Source of the DNA: Piliocolobus tephrosceles
Taxonomy: Eukaryota > Chordata > Mammalia > Primates > Cercopithecidae
Reading direction: 5' to 3'
Assembly (NCBI RefSeq): GCF_002776525.5
Contig: NC_045437.1
Span: 136,014,797 to 136,078,796 of the forward strand
DNA: 64,000 nt
Shown here one piece after another: positions 1-10,237 of the stretch. Within the stretch, counting starts at the first letter, position 1. Every line of letters starts with the position of its first letter. Below the pieces are notes generated by a model that ran no database searches, had not been told where the DNA came from, and saw nothing but the letters and a program-made list of their open reading frames with translations. A program made the translations under genes and the position numbers.

Positions 1-180
1 CTCCAGCAGCTAGGACTACAGGTGGGCAGCAGCATGCCCGGCTCATTTTTGTATTTTTTGGTAGTGACGGAGTTTCACCATGTTGGCCAGGCTGGTCTCG
101 AATTCCTGACTTCAGGTGATCTGCCTGACTCAGCCTCCCAAAGTGCTGGGATTACAGGCGTGAGCCACCAAACCCAGCCA
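1..180 (-). mobile_element. Alu, cut by window edge
   Basis: Antisense Alu reading from the middle of the right arm to the 5' end. The block AAAGTGCTGGGATTACAGGC lies near its end. The poly(T) side is outside the window. Confidence 0.95.
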
Positions 181-186
181 ATTATG

Positions 187-395
187 CCTGGTCTTAATAA
201 TAAATACTTATCAGGCACTTACTATGTGCCAAGCCTTGTCCTAACTGCTTTACAGGTCTCTTTCCACTTAATTCTCATCACAGCCTTGTGAAGTAGAAAC
301 TTTTATTGCTCCATTTCACAGATGTGGAAGCCGAGGTTCCGAAAGGTGAAGCAACTTGCCTAAAGTTACACATGTCCCAGAATCTGACACCCAGA
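187..395 (-). mobile_element. MIR SINE
   Basis: Reads CACTTACTATGTGCCAAGC, then CCATTTCACAGATG and AAGCAACTTGCCTAAAGTTACAC. This is the antisense MIR pattern, including the conserved core. Well diverged, as expected for an old mammalian SINE. Confidence 0.8.
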
Positions 396-814
396 GAGGT
401 TGTGTAAACTGTGTCTCTTCCCACTTCACTTGCTGAGTGCTTTGCTGTCGTCTGTCCATCCTGTACCCCTGAGAACCAATGGGATTTGAGGTTCAGCTGC
501 AGGTCAGGGGACAGAGGAAACCTTTGCTTAGGTCCCACTGACATGCAGTCAGGAACCCTTATCAGAAAAATCTCTGAGAGGTGATTCTGTGGCTTAGTGA
601 GGGGGGAAGCACATGTCCTCCTGCTCATCAGCCAAGGCTGTCTTATCTTGTCCTCCCTCCCTCCTTTATCAGCCCCTGGGGCGTTGGTCTAGGCTCAGCC
701 CCACACAGGAACTCCTGGGAAAGCTCAGGTCAGCCAACTCATGTGCCATAGTGCCTTTAAGTGTGTTCCCCAACTCCCGACTCCCAGAAACCAAGCAGCA
801 GCATCCTTCATTTG
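396..814. other. Single-copy spacer, nothing recognised
   Basis: No repeat family, splice pattern or convincing coding bias was seen. Short open frames on both strands lack any recognisable protein similarity. Confidence 0.5.
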
Positions 815-819
815 TACAT

Positions 820-945
820 CACAGGTTCATTCACTTACCATCTTTGGACTGAAGGCCTGCCATATGCCAGGTGCTGTGATGAGTGCCTAGAAAGGGACAA
901 GAAGTTCTGCGCTCATGGAGCTCAGTGTGGGGGTGGGAAGAGAAA
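820..945 (-). mobile_element. L2 LINE fragment
   Basis: GCCATATGCCAGGTGCTGTG followed by GCGCTCATGGAGCTCAGTG matches the common antisense L2 3' region (accumulated-length and 'catggagctt' motifs). Strongly diverged. Confidence 0.6.
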
Positions 946-1125
946 GGGCTCCCGATGCCTTCTGGCTGTGTTCACACACTGGCTCCAGACTAGGCAAGGC
1001 TGCTAGCAACACGCCCTTCTCAGTCCTTCGTTGGGCAAATTAAAATAGTTAAAGCTACTGGGTTAACAGGTGTAGCTTTGGTGAGGCCTAAAGCTCACAC
1101 AAGCTCAGGAGCCTTCTTTCAGAAA

Positions 1126-1426
1126 GGCCGGGCATGGTGGTTCACACTTGCCATCCCAGCACTTTGGGAGGCCGAGGTGGGTGGATCACGAGGTCAGGAT
1201 CGAGACCATCCTGGCCAACATGGTGAAACCCCATCTCTACTAAAAATACAAAAATTAGCTGGGTGTGGTGGCACATACCTGTAGTCCCAGCTACTCGGGA
1301 GGCTGGGGCAGGAGAATCGCTTGAACCCAGGAAGCAGACGTTGCAGTAAGCTGAGATTGTGCCACTGTACTCCAGCCTGGAAACGGAGTGAGACTCCTTC
1401 TAAAAAAAAAAAAAAAAAAAAAAAAA
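1126..1426 (+). mobile_element. Alu
   Basis: Full-length dimer beginning GGCCGGGCATGGTGG, with the mid A-rich linker and a pure A tail of about 24 at 1403-1426. Confidence 0.97.
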
Positions 1427-1464
1427 GTAAAATTCAAAATTATAAATACGGAACTAGAAAACTA

Positions 1465-1776
1465 GGCCGGGTGCAGTGGCTCATGTGTAATCCCAGCACT
1501 TTGGGAGGCCGAGGCAGGTGGATCACGTGAGGTCAGGTGTTTGAGACCAGCCTGACCAACATGGTGAAACATCGTCTCTACTAAAAATACAAAAAATTAG
1601 CCAGGTGTGGTGGCAGGCACCTGTAATACCAGCTACTCAGGAAGCTAGGACAGGAAAATCACTTGAACCTGGGAGGCAGAGGTTGCAGTGAGCCAAGATC
1701 GCATCACTGCACTCCAGCCTGGTCAACAAAAGTGAGACACCATCTCAATAAAATAAATAAATAAATAAATAAATAC
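1465..1776 (+). mobile_element. Alu with AAAT tail
   Basis: Full-length dimer. The tail has become an (AAAT)n microsatellite at 1748-1775. Confidence 0.97.
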
Positions 1777-1833
1777 TAAACTAGGTGCTAATATGAATGT
1801 TTACTTAGCATGTGTAAAAAAAAGCATAGCAAA

Positions 1834-2137
1834 GCTGGGCATGGTCATTCACGCCTGTAATCCCAGCACTTTGGGAGGCTGAGGTGGATGGATCACTTGA
1901 GGTCGGAAGTTCTAGACCAGCCTGGCCAACCTAGAGAAACCCCGTCTCTACTAAAAATACAAAATTAGACAGGAGTGGTGGTGCATGCCTGTAATCCCAG
2001 CTACTCAGGAGGCTGAGGCAGGAGAACCACTTAACCTGGGAGGTGGAGGTTGCGGTGAGCCGAGATCCTGCCGTTGCACTCCAGTCTGGGCAATAAGAGT
2101 GAAACTCCATCTCAAACAAACAAACAAGCAAACAAAA
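1834..2137 (+). mobile_element. Alu with AAAC tail
   Basis: Full-length dimer starting GCTGGGCATGG. The tail has become (AAAC)n. Confidence 0.96.
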
Positions 2138-2184
2138 TATGTGAGACCATGTTGTCCTGCCTTATGCCAGAGCCTTCAGTGGCT

Positions 2185-2461
2185 CTTTTACCCAAGCTGG
2201 AGCGTGGTGGTATGATCATAGCTCACTGTAGCCTTGAACTCCTAGACTCAAGACATCCTCCTGCCTCAGCCTCCCGAGAGTAGCTGGGACTATAGGCATG
2301 TGCCATCATGCCCAATTAATAATAAAATTTTTTTTTTGTAGATGGGGTCTCATTATGTTGCCCAGGCTGGTCTTGAACTGTTTCATCCTGGGCTCAAGTG
2401 ATGCTTTCACCTCAGCCTCCCAAGGGGCTGGGATTATAGGCATGAGCCACTGTGTTTGACT
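2185..2461 (-). mobile_element. Old Alu (AluJ-like)
   Basis: Antisense dimer with many differences from younger copies (ATGATCATAGCTCACTGTAG). Its poly(T) side is eroded and the poly(T) between the arms is kept. Divergence suggests the J subfamily. Confidence 0.85.
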
Positions 2462-2500
2462 CTGGTTCTTATTTACTTATTATTTGGCTCTGACTTATTA

Positions 2501-2792
2501 TTTTTCTTTTCTTTTTTTTTTTTTTTGAGATGGAGTCTTGCTCTGTTGCCCAGGCTAGAGTGCAATGGCATGCTCTCGGCTCACTGCAACCTCCGTCTCC
2601 CAGGTTCAAGCGATTCTCAGCCCCCCGAGTAGCTGGGATTACAGGCATGTACCACCACGCCCCACTAATTTTTGTATTTTTAGTAGAGGAGGGGTTGCGC
2701 CATGTTGGCCAGGCTGGTCTCGACCTCAGGTGCTCCGCCCACCTCAGCCTCCCACAGTGCTGAGATTGCAGGCGTGAGCCACTGTGCCCAGC
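2501..2792 (-). mobile_element. Alu with target-site duplication
   Basis: Antisense full-length Alu. The flanking repeats CTCTGACTTATT (2488-2499) and CTCTAACTTATT (2793-2804) are the target-site duplication. Confidence 0.96.
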
Positions 2793-2839
2793 CTCTAACT
2801 TATTCTTAAAGACAAAAATCCCTAATGTGGCTTCCTGGT

Positions 2840-3070
2840 TCTCAGGTCCCAGCTCATCTTTCTCTATTGATCCCATTGCTGGCCCTGCTGGCCGCAAGGC
2901 AGGCTTTCTCACCTCAGGCTTTGCACACGCCATTCCCTCTCTCTAGCACACTCTTCCCCAGTCTTCCCCAGGCGAACTCCTGTTCATCCTTTCCATCTTG
3001 TGGACAGCATCTCTTTTTTGGAGAGGCCTTTTGGATCATCCCCAGTTTAAATGAAGCTCCCCCAAACAGA
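2840..3070 (+). mobile_element. L2 LINE 3' region
   Basis: Sense L2 pattern: CAGGCTTTGCACACGCCATTCCCTC and later GGAGAGGCCTTTTGGATCATCCC, the degenerate 'finger' motif of the L2 3' end. Confidence 0.75.
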
Positions 3071-3481
3071 CACTGACGTAACCTGCTGTAGTAGGCTGCG
3101 AAATCTCCTCCTATAGATATCAGGCCCTAATTCCTGGAACCTGTGAATGTTACATTCTTTGGATAAAAGGTAACATTTGTGGATGTGAGGAAGGACCTTG
3201 AGATGGGGAGGTTATCCTGCGTTATCAGGGTGGGCCCTAAATGCAATCACATATATCCTTCTAACTGGGAGGCAGAGGGAGATGTGACACACACAGAGGA
3301 TAAGACAATGTGAACACAAAGCAGACAGATTTGAAGATGTGCTGGCTTTGAAGATTGCAGCAACGTGACCACAAGCCAAGGAATGCCAGCAGCCACCAGA
3401 AGCTGAAGAGGCAAGGAACAGATTCTCCTCTAGAGCCTCTGGAGGGAGGGAAGCTTTGCTAACACCTTAATTTTGGCCCAG

Positions 3482-3787
3482 TGGCCAGCTGCAGTGGCTC
3501 ACGCCTGTAATCCCAGCACTTCGGGAAGTTAAGGCGGGCGGATCACCTGAGGTCAGGCGTTCAAGACCAGCCTGGCCAACATGGTGAAAGCCCATCTCTA
3601 CTAAAAACATAAAAATTAGCCGAGCATGATGGTGGGCGCCTGTAGTCCCAGCTACTCAAGAGGCTGAGAGGCTGAGGTGGGAGAATCACTTGAACCTGGG
3701 AAGCAGAGGTTGCAGTGAGCCAAGATTGTGCGACTGCACGCCAGCCTGGGCCACTGAGACTCCCTCTGGAAAAAAAAAAAAAAAAAA
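3482..3787 (+). mobile_element. Alu inside LTR (first of pair)
   Basis: Full-length Alu with A tail at 3770-3787. The host LTR words TTTTGGCCCAGTG appear at 3471-3483 and again at about 4109-4121, marking the insertion site of the Alu pair. Confidence 0.95.
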
Positions 3788-4103
3788 GGCTGGGTGCAGT
3801 GGCTCATGCCTGTAATCCCAGCACTTTGGGAGGCCAAGGCAGGCGGATCACCTGAGATCGGGAGTTCGAGACAAGTCTGACCGACATGGAGAAACTGGAG
3901 AAACCCTGTCTCTACTAATAAAATACAAAATTAGCTGGGCATGGTGGTACGTGCCTGTAATCACAGCTACGTGGTAGGCTGAGGCAGGAGAATCATTGAA
4001 CCTGGGAGGCAGAGGTTGCGGTGAGCCAAGATCGTGCCATTGCACTCCAGCCTGGGCATCAAGAGCAAAACTCCATCTCAAAAAAACAATGACAACAACA
4101 AAT
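3788..4103 (+). mobile_element. Alu inserted at the tail of the preceding Alu
   Basis: Full-length dimer starting directly after the A tail of the upstream copy. It ends in a degraded A-rich tail (AAAAAACAATGACAACAACAA). Confidence 0.95.
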
Positions 4104-4171
4104 TTTTTTTTGGCCCAGTGATACGGATTTTGACTTCAGGCCTCGAGAATTGTAAGAAAATAAATTTCTCT

Positions 4172-4760
4172 GGCCAGGCACAGTGGCTCACATCTGTAAT
4201 CCCAGAGCTTTGGGAGGCCAAGGCAGGAGGATAGCTTGAGGCTAAGGGTGGGAGACCAGGTTTGGCAACACAGGGAGACCCCATCTCTATAAAAAATTAC
4301 AAAATTAGTCAGGCATGGTGGCCCATGCCTGTAATCCCAGCACTTTGGGAGGCCGAGGTGGGCAGATCACCTGAGGTCGGGAGTTGGAGACCAGCCTGAG
4401 CAACATGGAGAAACCCCGTCTCTACTAAAAATACAAAATCAGCTGGGTGTGGTGGTGCATGCCTGTAATCCCAACTGCTCAGGAGGTTGAGGCAGGAGAA
4501 TCGCTTGAACCCAGGAGGCAGAGGTTGCAGTAAGCCGAGGTTGTACCATTGCACTGCAGTCTGGGCGACAAGTGTGAAACACTGTCTCAAAAAAAAAAAT
4601 TTACAAAATTATCCAGGTGTCATGGCACACATCTGTAGTTCCAGCTACTCTGGAGGTTGAGGTGGGAGGATTACTTGAGCCCAGGAGGTCAAGGCTGTAA
4701 TAGGCCATGATGGTGTTACTACACTCCAGCCTGGAGAACAGAGTGAGACCTTGTCTTAAT
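4172..4760 (+). mobile_element. Outer Alu split by another Alu
   Basis: The outer copy occupies 4172-4308 and 4598-4760. The words TACAAAATTAGTCAGG and TACAAAATTATCCAGG at the two breakpoints are the duplicated target, so this Alu predates the inner one. Confidence 0.9.
4309..4597 (+). mobile_element. Inner Alu nested in Alu
   Basis: Full-length copy, lacking the first few bases, with a 10-A tail. It is inserted in the right half of the outer Alu in the same orientation. Confidence 0.93.
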
Positions 4761-4774
4761 TTATTTTATTTTTT

Positions 4775-4896
4775 TTCACAAAGACAGGGTTCCATAATGT
4801 TGGCCAGTCTGGTCTTGAACTCCTGACCTTTTAGGTCCACCCTCCTTGGCCTCCCAAAGTGCTGGGATTACAGGTATGAGCCACCCTGCCTGGTCT
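4775..4896 (-). mobile_element. Alu left-arm fragment
   Basis: Antisense 5' half of an Alu. The other arm is absent or replaced by the next fragment. Confidence 0.85.
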
Positions 4897-5036
4897 CAGC
4901 TAATTTTTGTCTTTTTTCTACAGACAGGGTCTCATCATGTTGCCCAAGCTATTCTCAAACTCCTGGACTCAAGTGATCCACCTGCTTCGGCCTCCCAAAA
5001 TGCTATGATTACAGGCATGAGCCACTGTGCCCAGCC
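4897..5036 (-). mobile_element. Alu left-arm fragment
   Basis: A second antisense 5' half, older in appearance, abutting the previous one. Together they may be remnants of one rearranged locus. Confidence 0.8.
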
Positions 5037-5039
5037 TCT

Positions 5040-5560
5040 CATACCATTTTTAAAATGTAAGCCATCACAATATGTAACAATATTTGTAATGGTGTGTTTA
5101 TCTCTTTCAGGTCTGCTTCTTCCACTAGACTGAAATTTCTTTTTTTTGAGACAGAATTTCGTTCTTATTGCCCAGGTTGAAGCACAATGGCACGATCTCT
5201 GCTCACTGCAACCTCTGCCTTTCAGGTTCAAGTGATTCACTTGCCTCAGCCTCCTGAGTAGCTGGGATTGCAGGTGTGCACCACCACAACTGGCTAATTT
5301 TTTTGCATTTTTAGTAGAGACGGGGTTTCACCATGTTGGCCAGGCTGGTCTTGAACTCCTGACCTCAGGTGATCCACCTGCCTCAGCTTCCCAAAGTTCT
5401 GGGATTACAGACATGAGTCACTGTGCGGGGCCTAGACTGAAATTTCTTTGAGAACAGGGCCTGTGTCTGTTTTGTACAAATCACAGGACCCAGTACAGAG
5501 TAGATGCTCAATAAGTATTTGTTCAATGAATACAAGAGTGAGTGAGTGAATGGATGAACA
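5040..5560 (+). mobile_element. L2 LINE 3' end, split by Alu
   Basis: L2 3' end at 5040-5141 and 5432-5560. The second part reads GAGAACAGGGCCTGTGTCTG, then CAGTACAGAGTAGATGCTCAATAAGTATTTGTT, the typical L2 terminus. Confidence 0.8.
5142..5431 (-). mobile_element. Alu in L2 with perfect TSD
   Basis: Antisense full-length Alu. The target-site duplication CTAGACTGAAATTTCTT is exact at 5125-5141 and 5432-5448. Confidence 0.97.
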
Positions 5561-5919
5561 AATGCCTTTTCTCCGTAAGGTCTCAAGCTCCTCAGGAAAA
5601 AGTCTACACTTGACTCCTTTCTTTTCCATGGCTTAGCTCTGAACTCCAAGTGAATATTTATGGAATCCTGATTAAGTGGCATGGAATATAGATAATAGAA
5701 AATACCTGTTTTTTCTCTCTTCTGGGCTCTGGTCTGCCCTGTGGCATGGAAATAGGAGGTACTGAATAAAGATTTGTTGAGTGGGTAGTGTACAGTCTGG
5801 TCCTCTGACAAGGAACAAGGAGGTATGGGGATGGCATTTCAGCCTAGCACATGAGGCTCTGAGAGTCCAATGAACACTGAATCCTTGACCATCAGATTTT
5901 AAGGGCAGGCAGAAGCCAG
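5561..5919. other. Single-copy spacer with a MIR/L2-like tail
   Basis: Mostly unique sequence. TACTGAATAAAGATTTGTTGA near 5760 resembles the end of a MIR or L2 copy. No exon was seen. Confidence 0.45.
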
Positions 5920-5924
5920 CTCTG

Positions 5925-6100
5925 CTTGCTGTGCATGTTTCAAATTCCTGGGAGCCAAGGCTCAGAGAGAAAGAGGAACTTGCTTGAGGTCACCCAGGAT
6001 GTTGGCAGAGCCAGAATGAGACTGCACAGCTCCCAATTCAGTCCTTTCCCCTGTTTAGTGTTCTCCCCACCACCTCTTGCTGCCTTCCAGGTAAGAAGAG
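5925..6100 (-). mobile_element. MIR SINE
   Basis: Antisense core: AGGCTCAGAGAGAAAGAGG, ACTTGCTTGAGGTCACCCAG, then GCAGAGCCAGAATGAGAC. Confidence 0.7.
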
Positions 6101-6164
6101 AAGGAAAAGGAGGCCTGGATGCCTAGAGATTTTCCACTTCTAGCAAGAATACTGTCAAGCAAGA

Positions 6165-6290
6165 GTTCAACCTACCCATTTCACAGATGTGATAACTGAC
6201 GTGCTGTGAGGTTGCAGGCACTTGACTCACAGAGAGTTTGCGGGGGCTAGAAGCCCAGCCCAGGTGACCCCAGTGTGAAGCTTTTTCTAT
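6165..6290 (-). mobile_element. MIR SINE fragment
   Basis: CCCATTTCACAGATGTGATAAC and GGCTAGAAGCCCAGCCCAGG fit a diverged antisense MIR. Confidence 0.5.
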
Positions 6291-6351
6291 ATTTATGTAC
6301 TATTTCTCTACTATTTCTTGACCAGCCTAGAGTGAATCTCATCTTCCCAAA

Positions 6352-6950
6352 TGATATGGTATGAATGTTTGTCCCTGCCAAATCTCATATTGAAATATGA
6401 TTCCCAATGTTGGATGTGGGACCTGGTGAAAAGTGATTGGATCATGGAGGCAGACCCCTCATGAATGGATTAGCACCATCCTCTTAGTTCATGGAGTTCG
6501 TGCCACTGCACTCCAGCCTGGGCGACAAGAGCGAAACTTCATCTCAAAAAAATAAATAAATGAAGATAATAAATGAGGAAGTTATTAGGAACTGCAGTAA
6601 AGGACACCCATTTTATGACCTAGTAAAGAACTTGGCAGCATTGTGTCCATATCTGAGGGCTCTTTGGAAGTTTGAACTTAAGGATGATGACCTCTGGTAT
6701 CTGGTTGTTTCAAAGAGTCTGGGACCTCCCCCTTCTCTCTCATGCTCCACTCTTGCCCTGTGATGTACCTGCTTCCCCTTTGCCTTTTACCATGATTGTA
6801 AGCTTCCTGAGGCCTCACCAGAAGGAGTTACTGGTATTATGCTTCTTGTACAGCCTGCAGAATTGTGAGCCAATTATAACTCTTTTCTTTACAAATTACC
6901 AAGCCTCAAGTATTTCTTTATAGCAATATGAAAATGGCTTAACACAGAAA
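6352..6950 (+). mobile_element. MST-type MaLR 5' LTR, interrupted
   Basis: Starts TGATATGGTATGAATGTTTG and ends near GGCTTAACACAG, with AAGCTTCCTGAGGCCTCACC between. It pairs with the LTR beginning at 8919. The block 6499-6705 inside it is not LTR sequence but a copy of Alu tail plus internal-region sequence (see separate entry). Flanks CCAAA (5') and CCAGA (3' of the downstream LTR) fit a 5-base target duplication with one change. Confidence 0.85.
6499..6705 (+). repeat. Displaced copy of Alu tail plus MST internal sequence
   Basis: 6499-6570 is an Alu 3' end and tail. 6571-6584 (AAATGAGGAAGTTA) equals the TSD at 7343-7356. 6606-6705 matches 7632-7731 with 4 differences in 100 bases. It replaces a few LTR bases; ATCTGGT is shared by both sources at the right junction. 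Confidence 0.85.
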
Positions 6951-6961
6951 ATTGATACCAG

Positions 6962-7131
6962 AGGCCAGGCGTGGGGGCTCATGCCTGTAATCCCAGCTAG
7001 TTGGGAGGCTAAGGCAGGAGAATCACTTGATCCCAGAAGGTAGAGGTTGCAGAGAGCCAAGATCATGCCACTGCACTCCAGCCTGGGCAACAAGAGTGAA
7101 ACTCCATGTCAAAAAAAAAAAAAAAAAAAAA
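6962..7131 (+). mobile_element. Alu with internal deletion
   Basis: The left arm start is joined to the right arm, with most of the middle missing. TSD: AGAAAATTGATACCAG before and AGAAAATTGGTACCAG after. The A tail is about 22 long and is followed by (GA)n. Confidence 0.92.
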
Positions 7132-7356
7132 AGAGAGAGAGAGAAAATTGGTACCAGGAGTAGGGTGTTACTATAAAGATACCTGAAAATGTGGAAGTGA
7201 CTTTGGAACTGGGTAACAGGCTGAGGTTGAAAGAATTTGGAGGGCTCAGAAGAAGACAAGAAGATGAGAAGACAAATGATTTTGACCAAAATGCTGATAG
7301 TAATATGGACAGTGAAGGCCAGGCTGACAAGTTCTAAGATAGAAATGAGGAAGTTA

Positions 7357-7531
7357 GGCAGGGTGCAGTGGCTCAAGCCTGTAATCCCAGCACTTTGGGA
7401 GGCTGAGGTGGGCGGATCACCTGAGGTCAGGAGTTCAAGACTAGCCTGGCCAACATGTTGAAACCTCATCTCTACTAAAAATACAAAAATTAGCCAGGCA
7501 TGGTAGTGTGTGCCTGTAATCCCAGCTACTC
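7357..7531 (+). mobile_element. Alu truncated by assembly gap
   Basis: Alu starting GGCAGGGTGCAGTGG after the TSD copy AAATGAGGAAGTTA (7343-7356). The sequence enters N at the right-arm 'CCCAGCTACTC'. Its missing end appears to match 6499-6570. Confidence 0.95.
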
Positions 7532-7631
7532 NNNNNNNNNNNNNNNNNNNNNNNNNNNNNNNNNNNNNNNNNNNNNNNNNNNNNNNNNNNNNNNNNNNNN
7601 NNNNNNNNNNNNNNNNNNNNNNNNNNNNNNN
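7532..7631. other. Assembly gap, 100 N
   Basis: Exactly 100 N, a conventional placeholder for unknown size. It interrupts an Alu within the MST internal region. Confidence 0.99.
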
Positions 7632-7942
7632 ACCCATTTTATGACCTCGCAAAGAACTTGGCAGCATTGTGTCCATGTCTGAGGGCTCTTTGGAAGTTTG
7701 AACTTAAGGATGATGACCGCTGGTATCTGGTGGAAGAAATTGCTAAGCAGCAAATCATTCAAGATGTGGTTGGGCCGCTTCTAATAAGCTAAATAAGATA
7801 TGGGAACAAAGAAATAACAAAGTTGGAATTTATATTTAAAAGAGGAGTAGAGCATAAAAGTTTGAAAAATTTGCAGCCTGGCCCAGTGGTGGAGAAAGAA
7901 TCCAAGTAGGTTGTGGAGTAACCACTTGCTACAGAGATTAAC

Positions 7943-8635
7943 ATGACTAAAAGGCAACCAAGTGTTAATATTCAAGACAACAGGAAGGAGGCCTCAAAGC
8001 TATTTCAGAAGGTTTTTGGAAAGCCCCGTCCATCACAGGTCCATAGGCCTAGGAGGAAAGAATGGTTTTCTGGGCCAGGCTCAGGGCACCAATGCCCTGC
8101 ACCACCTCCAGAGGCTACTCCCCTCATGCTCGCTGCTTCAGCTCCAGCCATGACTCAAAGGGCCCCAGGTACAGCTTGGGCTGCCATTTCAGAAGGCACA
8201 AGCCACAAGCCTTGGTGGCTTCTACATGCTGTTAAGCCTGCAGGTGCACAGAATACAAGAGTGAAGGAGGCTTGGCAGCTTCCTCCTAGATTTCAGAGGA
8301 TGTATAGAAAAGCCAGGGTACCCAGGCAGAAGCCTGCTGCAGGGGTGGAACCCCCACAGAGAAACTCTACTTGGGCAATGCTGAGTGGAAATGTGAGGTT
8401 GGAGCCCCCATACAGAGTCCCCAACAGGGCAATGCCTATTGGAGCTGCAGGAAGGGGGCCACCGCCCTCCAGACCCCAGAATTGTAGACCCACTTCAGCA
8501 TGGAAAAGCCACAGGCATTCAACTTCAACCCACAAGAGCAACCACATGGGCTATGCCCAGGAAAGCCACAGGGTGGGGCTGCCCAAGGCTTTAGAAAGAC
8601 GCCACATGGAGTCAAGGATTATTTTGGAGCTTTAA
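7943..8635 (+). pseudogene. Open remnant in MST internal region (gag-like position)
   Basis: A 230-codon frame starting ATG ACT AAA AGG stays open in the MaLR internal region, at the position where MaLRs carry a vestigial coding region with at most weak gag similarity. The predicted protein is rich in Pro, Ala, Arg and Gln. I see no zinc knuckle (CX2CX4HX4C) and no protease motif. A second frame is open from 8500 to 8877. No reason to think it is expressed as protein; MaLRs are non-autonomous. Read as an endogenous retroviral remnant, not a host gene. Confidence 0.5.
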
Positions 8636-9108
8636 GATTTAATGCCCACCCTGCTGGGTTTCAGACTTACATGGGACCTATTACCTCTTTCTTTTGGCCA
8701 ATTTCTCCCTCTTGTAACAGGAAGGATTACCCAATGCCTGGACCATCTCATAGGTGGAAGGAACTTGACCTTGAGTCTCAAATGAGACTTTGGGTTTCGG
8801 AGTTTGGGACTTTTGAGTTAAGGCTGGAACAAGTTAAGACTTTGGTATACTATTGCAAAGGCATGATTGTATTTTGAAATGTGAGAAGGACATGAGATTT
8901 GGGGGGCCAGCAGTGGAACGATATGGATATTTGTCCCTTCCAAATCTCGTGTTGAAATGTGATTCCCAATGTTGGAGGTAGGGCCTGGTGGGAAGTAATT
9001 AGATCATGGGAGCAGATTCCTCATGAATGGCTTGGCATCAGCGTTTTGGATGATGAAGGAGTGAATTCTGTTAGTTCATGCAAGATCTGGTTGTTTAAAA
9101 CAGTCTGG

Positions 9109-9408
9109 GGCTGGGTGCAGTGGCTTACGCCTGTAATCCCAGCACTTTGGGAGGCCAAGGCGGGCAGATTACTTGAGGTCAGGAGTTCGAGACCAGCCTG
9201 GCCAACATGGTAAAACCCGTCTCTACTAAAAAAATACAAAAATTAGCCAGGCATGGTGGTGTGTGCCTGTAGTCCCAGCTGCTTGTGAGGCTGAGGCACA
9301 AGAATCACTTGAACCCAGGAGGTGGAGGTTGCAGTGAGCTGAGATCGTGCCCGTGTACTGCAGCCTGGGTGACAGAGTGACACTCTGTCTAAATAAAGAA
9401 ATAAATAA
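9109..9408 (+). mobile_element. Alu in LTR (first of three)
   Basis: Full-length Alu. The LTR word AACAGTCTGGG just before it recurs as AAGAGTCTGGG after the third Alu (about 10067), so the first insertion made the target duplication and the others joined its tail. Confidence 0.95.
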
Positions 9409-9410
9409 GT

Positions 9411-9736
9411 GCCTGGGGTGGTGGCTCACGCCTGTAATCCCAGCACTTTGAGGCCGAGGCAGGTGGATTATCTGAGGTCAGGAGTTCGAGACCGGCCTGG
9501 CCAATATGGTGAAACTCTGTCTCCGGTAAAAAAAAAAAAAAAAAAAAAAAAACCGGGCATAGTGGCTGGTGCCTGTAATCCTGGCTACTTGGCCGACTGA
9601 GGCAGGAGAATCACTTGAACTTGGGAGGTAGAGGCTGCAGTGAGCTGATATTGCACTACTGCACTCCAGCCTGCGTGACAGAGTGAGACTCCATCTCAAA
9701 AATAAAATAAAATAAAATTTAAAATAAAATAAAAAT
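9411..9736 (+). mobile_element. Alu with expanded middle A run
   Basis: The linker between the arms has become a run of about 23 A (9529-9551) in place of the usual TACTAAAAATACAAAAATTAG. The tail is (AAAAT)n. Confidence 0.93.
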
Positions 9737-9737
9737 A

Positions 9738-10067
9738 GGCCAGGTGTGGTGGCTCACACCTGTAATCCCAGCATTTTGGGAGGCCGAGGCAGGTGGATCA
9801 CGAGGTCTGATGATCGAGACCATCCTGGCTAACATGGTGAATCCCCGACTCTACTAAAAATACAAAAAACTAGCTGGACGTGGTGGCGGGCGCCTGTAGT
9901 CCCAGCTACTCGGGAGGCTGAGGCAGGAGAATGGCATGAACCCGAGAGGCAGAGCTTGCAGTGAGCCGAGATCGCGCCACTACACTCTAGCCTGGGCAAC
10001 AGAGCCAGACTCCGTCTCAAAGAAAAATAAATAAATAAACAAACAAACAAACAAACAAACAAACAAA
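9738..10067 (+). mobile_element. Young Alu (AluY-like) with AAAC tail
   Basis: Contains GGATCACGAGGT, GAATGGCATGAACCC and GAGCTTGCAGTGAGCC, as in AluY. The tail is a pure (AAAC)n array at 10037-10065. Confidence 0.94.
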
Positions 10068-10237
10068 AGAGTCTGGGACCTCCCCTTTCTCTCCCACACT
10101 CTCACTATGTGACCATGTGAGGTACCTGCTTCCCCTTCTCCTTACACCATTATTGTAAGCTTCCTGAGGCCTCACAGAAGCAAATGCTGGCACTATGCTT
10201 CTTGTACAGCCTGCAGAACTGTGAACAATTAAACCTG

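Larger units (their letters stand above)
3085..4171 (+). mobile_element. MaLR-type solo LTR, split by Alus
   Basis: LTR pieces at 3085-3481 and 4108-4171 surround two Alus. Recognisable blocks are the GACCTTGAGATGGGGAGGTT region, GGTGGGCCCTAAATGCAATC and the 3' end with an AATAAA (ATTGTAAGAAAATAAATTTC). No internal viral sequence is present. The family-level name (MLT1-like) is inference. Confidence 0.65.
6951..8918 (+). mobile_element. MST-type MaLR internal region
   Basis: Internal region between the two LTRs, interrupted by an Alu (6962-7131), a second Alu (7357 onward) and the gap at 7532-7631. It ends with a purine-rich tract (8885-8907, including GAGATTTGGGGGG) just before the 3' LTR, as expected for a polypurine tract. 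No reverse transcriptase or env-like sequence is present, which is normal for MaLRs. Non-autonomous and dead. Confidence 0.8.

Noticed and set aside
2469..2933. 154-codon minus-strand frame
   Set aside because: It is largely an Alu read in sense plus flanking sequence (GGAENRLNLGDGGCSEPRACHCTLAWATEQDSISKK is Alu-type translation written in part here only to identify it). No gene support.
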